Assembly: GCA_030446715.1 (NCBI GenBank)
Contig: JAUJMU010000008.1
Span: forward strand, 1 to 64,000
Reading direction: 5' to 3'
Source of the DNA: Cytophagales bacterium
GTDB lineage: Bacteria > Bacteroidota > Bacteroidia > Cytophagales > 172606-1
Length of the DNA: 64,000 nucleotides
The notes beneath the pieces are model-generated. The model saw only the letters and a program-made list of their open reading frames with translations, was not told the origin of the DNA and did not search any database. Positions 57,505 to 64,000 of the stretch are shown here, one piece after another. Position numbers and translations under genes: made by a program. Position 1 is the stretch's first letter. Every line of letters starts with the position of its first letter.

Positions 57505-60162
57505 CTACCGTACTACCGGGTCCAGTTCCGCCGGCAGGCCGTTGGCTGCGTAGATGATCTGGCCTTCCGGAGTGCGCTGAAACCCTTGTCCGTACATATC
57601 GCCCATGCGGCCACCCACCCGGGCTTCGATGGTTACGTTGCTGTTGTGACTGCCCAGAATCTGGCTCGGTACTCCCTCCGTGAGTTCCTTTACGTAGCTC
57701 CGGTTGGCCGACCAGTTGAGGGTGGTGTTCCACTTGAATCCGCTGGTGCTTACCGGCTTGCCCGTCAGCTGCACTTCCATTCCCTTGCTGTTGATCAGAC
57801 CGGCATTGATAACCTTTCTTTCAAAACCCGAGGTAGGATCAACCGGCACGGCAAGGATCTGGTTGCGGGTGTTGTTGTGGTAGACGGTCAGGTCCAGACC
57901 GAGCCGGTTGTTGAGCACCCTCAGGTCAATCCCGGCCTCGTAACTGGAGGTGATCTCGGGTTTCAGCCCGGCGTTGAACAAGGTAGGCGAATTGGTAAAG
58001 CTGTTGCTGTAAATCTTGTCGTAGTAGCGGGCGGTCCGGTAAGGATCCGTGTCATTGCCCACCTGGGCCCACGACATCCGCAGCTTGGCAAAGGAAACGG
58101 CCTGCGGCAGGGGCAGCAGTTCATTGAGAATAAAACTGGTGCTGACCGAAGGATAAAAGAAGGAGTTGTTGCCCTGTGGCAGGGTGCTCGACCAGTCATT
58201 GCGGCCCGTCACATCCAGAAAGATGCGCCCCTGCCAGGAGAACTGCGTGGCCGCGTACAGACTGTTGATTGCCTTCCGCCACCGGCTGGGATCGGCTACG
58301 GCCTGATCCAGACTGTTGCTGATCATGTAGACGCCGGGCATGCCCAGCTGGTCGGCGTAGGTACCGTTGAAGTTGTACTGGCGCGACATGGCATTGGCTC
58401 CGGCCGACAAAGAATACTGGATTGCGCCCGCAATGCGGCCCCGGTAGGAAAGGAGGGCATCGGTATTGCTCTCGTAATTAAATACATTCTGCTCCCGGTA
58501 CATGCCCTTCGGATACTTGGTCATGCTGTAGGGACGCTGCTGGGAACGGTCTTCGTAGCCGAAATCAAGGCCTGACCGGACCGTCAGGTCAAGCCGGGGG
58601 GAGAATTCATAGGTGGCCGACAGGTTGCCGATCAGCCCGTGCCTGTTTACCCGGTTGAGCATCTGGTACACCTGCAGATAGGGGTTGTCAGGACCAGTGT
58701 TGAAGGGATTGCGCTGCTCTACGTTTTCCCGGCCCTCCTCCCAGTAGGGTTTAAACCAGTTGATGTTGATGTTGGGAGCCGTACCGATGATCATAAAGTA
58801 CATGATCGTCTGGTTGTTGTAGCCCGACAGCGGCAGGTTGTCGCTCTGTTTGTTGGTGTAGTTGATTTTTGAGCTGATTCTGAGCTTATCCGATATCCGG
58901 TGGTTGAGCGACAAGGCAGCGTTGACCCTTTCAAAGCCGGTGTTGGGCACAATCCACTCATTTTTCAGGTAAGTGAGTGATAACCGGGCTGAACTTTTGT
59001 CCGTACTGCCGTCAAGGGAGAGGCTGTGCGAAGTCGTACGGCCGGTCCGGAAAAAACCGGATATGTAGTCTTTATAGGGCTCCCACGGGGTACGTTCGGT
59101 TGGTTTTCCGTCCGGAGCAGCGGGATTGTACTGGTAATACATCTGTCCGTTGAACTTTGGTCCCCAGGCCCGGCCGGCTGACACGTTGGTGCTGGTGTTT
59201 GTGCCGTCTTCGCTGTCCAGGTAGGAATAATAATCGTCCGTGCGGCCTTCCCCGTACTCAAACTGGTAATCAGGCCAGCGCAGCACGCGGTCAAAGCTGG
59301 TGTTGAAGTTATAGGTTACGCCAAGGCCCTTTTCCTTCCGCTGCCCCGATTTGGTGGTGATGATCAGCGCCCCGTTGGCGGCCCGGCTGCCGTAAAGTGC
59401 CGTGGCTGCGGGTCCTTTCAGAACGGTAACTTTCTCTATGTCGTCGGGATTGAGATCCGATACTGCCGAGCCGAAATCAACGGGGCTGTCGGCAGCAAGG
59501 TGCGCCCCCCGGCCGGTGCCGGTGATCCGGTTGCTGACCGGCACGCCGTCTACCACGATCAGCGCCTGGTTGTTGTCAAGGTTCAGCGAGGATTCTCCCC
59601 GCAGCGTGATCCGGGCCGAGCCGATGGGCCCCGAGCCGGTACCTACCAGATTCAGGCCCGCCACCTTGCCGGAAAGGGAGGATACCCAGGTATTGGACCG
59701 GGCATCGCTGACGGCTTTGTCACCGAGGGTCTGGGCGGCGTAGCCAAGGGATTTCTCTTCGCGCTTTATCCCCAGCGCCGTGACCACTATTTCGTCCAGC
59801 TGCTGGGTATTGTCCCGGAGCTTTACGGTGAAGCGGGACTGCTGCCCGATGGAAAGCTCCTCGGTCAGAAAACCAATGAAGGAAAATACCAGCATGCCTC
59901 CCGCTTCGGGTGCCTGGAGGGAGAACCGTCCTTCCGGACCGGTGATGGTTCCCTGGGTGGAGCCTTTCACGACCACGTTTACGCCCGGCAGCGGCTGCCC
60001 TTTCAGGTCCGTCACCTGGCCCTGCACCGATTTTGAGGCGTTACCGGCTGACTGGGAAAAGCCGCTTGTCAGGCTGGTGACCACCAGCATCCAGATCAGC
60101 GAAAAACGGAGGGCAGCCTGCAGGTAATCAGGTGGAATAAACGGGGGTACACAATTTTTCAT
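57505..60162 (-). CDS. SusC/RagA-type TonB-dependent receptor, interrupted by in-frame TAG
   Basis: 885 codons precede the stop. The protein has a signal (SGFSQ), a carboxypeptidase-like regulatory domain (VQGQVTDLKGQPLPGVNVVV, GGMLVFSFIGFLTEEL), the TonB-box-like LDEIVVTALGIKREEKSLGY, a plug (GSARITLRGESSLNLDNNQA, VTVLKGPAATALYGSRAANG) and most of the barrel. It has no STN domain, unlike the first SusC. The frame reads ...LPAELDPVVR then TAG, then continues in frame with the rest of the barrel. The bases at the stop contain a near-tandem CGGTAGT repeat, so a small duplication may have created it. Confidence 0.88.
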   Translation of the reverse strand: MKNCVPPFIPPDYLQAALRFSLIWMLVVTSLTSGFSQSAGNASKSVQGQVTDLKGQPLPGVNVVVKGSTQGTITGPEGRFSLQAPEAGGMLVFSFIGFLTEELSIGQQSRFTVKLRDNTQQLDEIVVTALGIKREEKSLGYAAQTLGDKAVSDARSNTWVSSLSGKVAGLNLVGTGSGPIGSARITLRGESSLNLDNNQALIVVDGVPVSNRITGTGRGAHLAADSPVDFGSAVSDLNPDDIEKVTVLKGPAATALYGSRAANGALIITTKSGQRKEKGLGVTYNFNTSFDRVLRWPDYQFEYGEGRTDDYYSYLDSEDGTNTSTNVSAGRAWGPKFNGQMYYQYNPAAPDGKPTERTPWEPYKDYISGFFRTGRTTSHSLSLDGSTDKSSARLSLTYLKNEWIVPNTGFERVNAALSLNHRISDKLRISSKINYTNKQSDNLPLSGYNNQTIMYFMIIGTAPNININWFKPYWEEGRENVEQRNPFNTGPDNPYLQVYQMLNRVNRHGLIGNLSATYEFSPRLDLTVRSGLDFGYEDRSQQRPYSMTKYPKGMYREQNVFNYESNTDALLSYRGRIAGAIQYSLSAGANAMSRQYNFNGTYADQLGMPGVYMISNSLDQAVADPSRWRKAINSLYAATQFSWQGRIFLDVTGRNDWSSTLPQGNNSFFYPSVSTSFILNELLPLPQAVSFAKLRMSWAQVGNDTDPYRTARYYDKIYSNSFTNSPTLFNAGLKPEITSSYEAGIDLRVLNNRLGLDLTVYHNNTRNQILAVPVDPTSGFERKVINAGLINSKGMEVQLTGKPVSTSGFKWNTTLNWSANRSYVKELTEGVPSQILGSHNSNVTIEARVGGRMGDMYGQGFQRTPEGQIIYAANGLPAELDPVVR

Positions 60163-60284
60163 ACATTTGCAGTGGTTAATAAAACTTCACGGTTTTGTTA
60201 AACAAAAGAAGGTCTGTCCTGACTACCTATGGTAGCCGGCAGAATGTTTGTAAACCGGATGGTTGGCAGGCAAGGCCTTATATG

Positions 60285-60312
60285 AACCGGAATTGTTGGC
60301 GCAATTCCGGTT
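60285..60312. promoter_or_regulatory. Hairpin in the second susC leader
   Basis: AACCGGAATTG and CAATTCCGGTT are perfect 11-bp arms with a 6-nt loop, 122 bp upstream of the leftward susC start. TTTT follows on the plus strand, so it could also act as a plus-strand terminator. It resembles the palindrome before the first susC (12429-12458). Confidence 0.5.
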
Positions 60313-60639
60313 TTTTATTGGAGTACCTTACGCATCAGGCTGGATAGCCGCCTGTTCATGTGATGAATAGACCAGGGCCAAAGGTAGAGGGCTCAGTTTT
60401 ACTGACAGTGACCTTAAGTTTACCAATTTGTTAACTTATGAATCGTGGGGAAGGCTCTTTTTGTGGCAGTCCGGTGGCCTTTCTGCAACTGCAGCTTACC
60501 TTGGCTTGGTGCCGGACCCTTTTTAGGCCGGTATCTCCGGTTGCCCCAACCCCGCCGGACGGGATCAACCGGTTGAAAAACTTAACAGAACCGCCCAATG
60601 TCATCAGCCACCGGCCGCGCCTGGGGACAGCAGGATGCC

Positions 60640-61200
60640 CGGCCCTCGGCGGCTTCCGGTGCCATGATCGCCGCCGCCAGAGCGCTGCCGGCCGGTCATC
60701 AACTGCACGTACTGACCCTGGGTGCGTTGACCAACATCGCTACGGCGGTGATGCAGGCACCGGAGATTCTGCCCAGAATCCGGGTCTTTTCACTCGGTGC
60801 CCGATACAACCCCCAGAGCAAAGTCTGGAACAAGAGTGAGTTCAACATCCGCAACGATCTCAATGCCTTCGACTACCTGCCCGGGCTGGACTTTACGGTG
60901 ATGCCCCTGGAAGCTGCTTTCCCCCTGCAGTTTGGCCGGGAGGATACCTACGCCCGGCTGGATGAAACGCGGCCACTTGAACAGATACTGGAAAACCGCT
61001 GGCGGGAGCACAACCCGCAGGATGCCAAACGGATCATGTGGGACCTTGCCCTGGTGGAGGCTTACCTGAAACCCCTGCTGTGCAGGGTTGAAACGGCAAT
61101 GACACCCCCCGAAAACAAGCAGCGTCAGATTCGGGTATATGTAAAAATTGACGACAGGGTGCTGGCTGAGGATTTCTGGAAGGTCCTGAAGGCATACTGA
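60640..61200 (+). pseudogene. Truncated inosine/uridine-type nucleoside hydrolase
   Basis: About 185 codons remain of a family that is usually over 300. The recognisable part is AMIAAARALPAGHQLHVLTL, GALTNIATAVMQAPEILPRI, FNIRNDLNAFDYL and the C-terminal RIMWDLALVEAYLKP with TPPENKQRQIRVYVKIDD. The N-terminus with the calcium-binding DTDPGNDD motif is absent; upstream sequence to 60438 shows no homologous frame. It lies upstream of the broken SusC operon in the opposite direction. It is probably a remnant of a nucleoside salvage gene. Confidence 0.75.
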
Positions 61201-61297
61201 CCCCAGCAGTGGTTACGGATAGCCGCGCGATTGTGAACGGTGAGAAAAGAGCAGATAGGCTAAAGCCGCATCCGGACCGTCGCAGCCCGTCAGGAAC

Positions 61298-61591
61298 TCA
61301 TAATCCTTCTTCCGGCTTCCGCAACAAGCCATAAATCACGGGACCAAAAAAGGAAAGATTTTCCAGAAAACAGGTCATGCTGTAGAATTCTTTCAGTCCG
61401 ATTCCCGGATGATCCGCCATCTGTTGAATCACCGTTTCCAGGGTTTCCCTGAATTGGCTGTCAAAGTCTTCTTCGTTTATCTCCATGCCGGTAAAAAGGT
61501 AGTAACTGGTTAACCAGAATGCTGACCGGAAAATTTCAATGCCCGGCTGACTGATCCTGCACAGCCTTACCGGGGGTGGCAGGGGCTTCAA
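61298..61591 (-). CDS. Small hypothetical protein
   Basis: An open frame of 97 codons, or 62 if it starts at the internal Met at 61486 (MEINEEDFDSQFRETLETVI). The sequence is acidic and probably helical, ending FLENLSFFGPVIYGLLRKPE. I do not recognise a family. It lies just downstream of the GH43 gene on the same strand, so it could be co-transcribed. It may not be a gene. Confidence 0.4.
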   Translation of the reverse strand: MKPLPPPVRLCRISQPGIEIFRSAFWLTSYYLFTGMEINEEDFDSQFRETLETVIQQMADHPGIGLKEFYSMTCFLENLSFFGPVIYGLLRKPEEGL

Positions 61592-61597
61592 CGCCTG

Positions 61598-62764
61598 TCA
61601 ATCGGTATCAGCCGCCGTTGTCACGCCTGAGGGAAGCTTTTGCGGCGTGGTGGTGGGGCCGGAAACGGTTATTTTTCCATTTTTTACCTGCATGCGGTCA
61701 ATAAAAACAACCCTTTCCTCTCCCGTTTTTGCGGTTCTTCCGTGGTAGACGCAGAACATTTCCTTGCCGTCCGGCGAGTAGGCAATGCTGTTGTGCCCCG
61801 TGCCGCTTACGGAGCCACCTTTGTCAGTATTTTTCTGCAATACCGGATTGTTGGCCGCTTTCTGATACGGACCTAAAGGCGAGGTGGCCGTAGCGTACCC
61901 GATGGCGTAATGCTGCCCGCCGAAATGATTGGCCGAATACATGATATAATACAGGTTGTCCTTTTTGAACGTAACCGAGCCTTCCGTCCACCGGCGGTTT
62001 ACCTCGCGGGCCGTAACGGAGCGGCTTTCCCATTCTGCCTGCTTGTCGCTTAAGCGAACCGGTGGCCGCAGCACCAAAACCGGCTGGCCGGTAACCCCGG
62101 AAAAATCAGGTTTGAGTCCGACGCCGTATACCCAGCTCTCTTCAATCTCCTTAAACCAGCCTTTTTCCCGGGCTAAATCCGCTGCCTGGCTTTCCACCGG
62201 ATGTTTGTAGGCCGCCCGGGAATAATACAGATAGGCTTTGCCGTCGGTATCAAAAAATACATTGGCATCAATGATGGGATATCCGGGATCAAAAAGGGGC
62301 TTGCCGGCAATATCAATGAAAGGTCCCGCAGGCTTTTCGGCCACGGCCACCCCAATGCGGAAATTCTCCACTTCCCTGGTTGGGTTCTCCTTCCACTGGG
62401 CGCTGTAAAACATGTAAAACCTGCCACGTACCTCATACACTTCAGGCGCCCAGTAGGCCCCGTCCCAGCTTGCCTCCGGATCGCTCCAGCCGTTTTTGTT
62501 GTCGTGAAAATAAACCTGTCCTTCGGCTTTCCAGTTGACAAGGTCTTTGGATGAATAAGCCGCAAACCCCTTGTCCGCTCCTGCTCCCGTGCCGTACATG
62601 TAATACATGCCCCCGGTATGCAACACGTAAGGGTCGCCCAGCTGTACTTTCAAAGGGTTGGAGAAAGTGGCTCCGGCCGCGGCAGTAGTTTGGGCAGTCT
62701 GGGCAATTGCCGGACTCAGCGTCAGGCCGGCACATAACAAAAACAGGAGCAGCGATTTTTTCAT
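61598..62764 (-). CDS. GH43 family glycoside hydrolase
   Basis: The ATG at 62764 begins a clear signal peptide (MKKSLLLFLLCAGLTLSPAI, then AQ); the longer frame to 62848 adds an unconserved leader. The product is 388 residues with a five-bladed propeller. The three acids of GH43 are visible: Asp in VQLGDPYVLHTGGMYYMYG, Asp in PIIDANVFFDTDGKAYLYYS and Glu in VNRRWTEGSVTFKKDNLYYI. The calcium/His region is VSGTGHNSIAYSPDGKEMFC. Likely an arabinofuranosidase, xylosidase or related enzyme of the periplasm. Confidence 0.9.
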   Translation of the reverse strand: MKKSLLLFLLCAGLTLSPAIAQTAQTTAAAGATFSNPLKVQLGDPYVLHTGGMYYMYGTGAGADKGFAAYSSKDLVNWKAEGQVYFHDNKNGWSDPEASWDGAYWAPEVYEVRGRFYMFYSAQWKENPTREVENFRIGVAVAEKPAGPFIDIAGKPLFDPGYPIIDANVFFDTDGKAYLYYSRAAYKHPVESQAADLAREKGWFKEIEESWVYGVGLKPDFSGVTGQPVLVLRPPVRLSDKQAEWESRSVTAREVNRRWTEGSVTFKKDNLYYIMYSANHFGGQHYAIGYATATSPLGPYQKAANNPVLQKNTDKGGSVSGTGHNSIAYSPDGKEMFCVYHGRTAKTGEERVVFIDRMQVKNGKITVSGPTTTPQKLPSGVTTAADTD

Positions 62765-63469
62765 TGTAACCTTCAGGTTTGGGTAAACTAAAATCAGGCA
62801 GATTGTCTCTGGCAAAGCAGTTGAGTTTGCCCGGATGACACGCACCACGATTCACTGACCGGAAACAGAAGCAATCTGCAACGCTGGCATGGCGTAAAAG
62901 AGGAGTTCCCGCCCGGAAGTAGTGGGTAGCAAGAGAGCAGGTCTTGTCTGCTGAAGTGTAATAATAAAGAATCCAAACGGACTATGAGGCTGGCCAGTGG
63001 CAGGTTTCTGTGAAGAAAAACGTTCGGCTATTGAGCGGGCCGGAAGGGGATAAAGTTCTGTTTTTCAGGCACTGGTCTGGCAGGTATGATAATTAAGGCG
63101 ATGAAAACAAGCTTCATAGCCCTGATGTGGTTGCGTTCTTTCCCGGAGAAGCAAGCTGTTTTTCTGATGCTTCTCCGGGTACCAAACCAGTGCTGCCCTG
63201 ACAACGAACACCTGATGACCAGTAACCGCTTAATCACCGGAAGGGTTTAATCTGAGCGCAGAATTTTTACCGGATTGCGCAATGTGGAGCCTCCTGCTTT
63301 GTAGGGGAACACCCGAAAGGCCGGCCGGGGCTTTCCGGATCAGGTTGCCGTATTGGGATTCTCCGGTAGGATATCCTGCTTGCTGTACGGGGTGTTTACG
63401 CTTGTTCAGGTCAGTCTGGTCATACTTTTGGGCTTGAATTCTTCACTATGGTTTCTCACTGAGGGCTAC
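62765..63469. other. Intergenic region with a possible permease relic
   Basis: About 700 bp without a full gene. On the minus strand, ending at TAA 63247-63249, a short stretch reads GSTLRNPVKILRSD, like the C-terminal end of an FtsX/MacB-type permease (compare ALRNPVKSLRTE at 9569). No upstream homology was found, so it would be a relic only. Confidence 0.3.
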
Positions 63470-64000
63470 TCAGGTGGAGCGGCCCGCAACCTGCCGGCCA
63501 ACTTTCTGTGTCCCTGGTGTGCGGCTGCTTCCGGCGTTTTTCTTCAGACGGTTCAGCCACAGAATTACTCCGGTGACCGGAAAGGTTACTCCCGCCACGC
63601 AGGCCAGGAACGCCGCAATCCGGCCGGGCAAGCCAGCAATGGAGCCCACGTGAACCGGGTAAAAGGTGGCCCTTACCCGCTGGCCTAAATTCTTTTCTGT
63701 GAACAGGTTTTTTCCGATCAGGTCACCTGTGTACTGGTCAAAAAACAGCTGGTCCGTAGCCCGTTCGTGCGCCGCATCCCGGGGCATCACCTGTACGGAA
63801 AACGCCCCTTCGGCATCTTTGGGTGCCTGAAGGTTGTAAAAGCCGGCGCCGGGTGCTTCCCGCCGGGCGGCCGCAAAAATCTGATCAAACGCAACGGCAG
63901 TTGCCCCCTCGCGGAAGGTAGATACCGGCGGCTCCGTCCGTACGTTTTCCGTGCCGGTGATCCGGTAGATGCCGTCATTGAACCACTGGAAAGACCAGGC
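63470..64000 (-). CDS. PepSY-associated transmembrane protein, C-terminal part
   Basis: The frame is open to the right edge of the window, so the start is missing. About 176 residues are seen. A PepSY-type domain reads AWSFQWFNDGIYRITGTENV, FDQIFAAARREAPGAGFYNL and FFDQYTGDLIGKNLF. The membrane segment GSIAGLPGRIAAFLACVAGV, TFPVTGVILWLNRLKK follows near the C-terminus. PepSY transmembrane proteins are often linked to iron/siderophore uptake as ferric reductase-like partners. The visible frame carries no stop. Confidence 0.85.
   Translation of the reverse strand, partial: AWSFQWFNDGIYRITGTENVRTEPPVSTFREGATAVAFDQIFAAARREAPGAGFYNLQAPKDAEGAFSVQVMPRDAAHERATDQLFFDQYTGDLIGKNLFTEKNLGQRVRATFYPVHVGSIAGLPGRIAAFLACVAGVTFPVTGVILWLNRLKKNAGSSRTPGTQKVGRQVAGRST

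Noticed and set aside
60438-60839. A plus-strand frame at the start of the nucleoside hydrolase remnant as its N-terminus
   Set aside because: Its translation shows none of the nucleoside hydrolase N-terminal motifs and it is in another frame; it is a shadow.

Overview
The window is a chromosomal piece of a Bacteroidota bacterium, most likely a Cytophagales member of the Spirosoma/Dyadobacter type. The grounds are two SusC/SusD outer-membrane uptake pairs, an ECF sigma/FecR-type regulatory pair, a giant secreted protein with a C-terminal T9SS-type sorting domain, lipoprotein signals, Bacteroidota-style promoter sequence (TTG, then CAnnTTTG), and few Shine-Dalgarno sites. This taxonomic placement is inference. 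No rRNA or CRISPR array was seen.

Layout. 1-9.6 kb holds mixed housekeeping genes: an SMP-30-like lipoprotein, DUF1684, VF530, a metallo-hydrolase, a GNAT, FabF, a TetR with its operator, and a PadR/FtsX-type permease pair. 9.6-10.4 kb holds MITE-like inverted repeats. 10.4-38.8 kb is a polysaccharide-utilisation region: ECF sigma, FecR, SusC, SusD, DUF4397, a giant beta-helix protein, an alpha/beta hydrolase, a GH43-like propeller, an MGH1-like glycosidase, a GH95 alpha-L-fucosidase, an AraC regulator, a decayed L-fucose permease, an altronate-dehydratase-like enzyme, an SDR dehydrogenase and a GHL6-like putative glycosidase. Together they suggest release and non-phosphorylative breakdown of L-fucose or a related deoxysugar. 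39.3-44.8 kb holds a GNAT-nitrilase fusion, a four-gene membrane/methyltransferase operon and an alpha/beta hydrolase.

44.9-53.6 kb is the most striking locus. Two putative terminator-ended small RNAs come first, then a dense array of 13 tRNA genes plus one tRNA-like element (45490-47326), several structurally degenerate or with unusual anticodon/class combinations, then a long hairpin. Four co-directional RNA-repair genes follow: an RlaP-type nucleotidyltransferase, a Thg1-like 3'-5' polymerase, the Hen1 ribose methyltransferase and the Pnkp kinase-phosphatase-ligase, closed by a strong terminator. The proteins are those expected to heal and seal tRNAs cut by ribotoxins. The array supplies the kinds of tRNA that anticodon nucleases cut, so a combined tRNA-replacement or decoy plus repair defence module is the main hypothesis.

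53.8-60.2 kb (minus strand) is a second SusC/SusD operon with a phosphodiesterase. Its SusC carries an in-frame TAG, and a truncated nucleoside hydrolase lies upstream. 61.3-64 kb has a small hypothetical gene, a GH43 enzyme and a PepSY membrane protein that runs off the end.

Several genes carry lesions: apparent one-base deletions in the metallo-hydrolase, TetR, giant beta-helix protein and fucP; stop codons in fucP and the second susC; and loss of the catalytic lysine in the SDR. These could be real decay or consensus errors, and only reads can tell. The four RNA-repair genes are intact.
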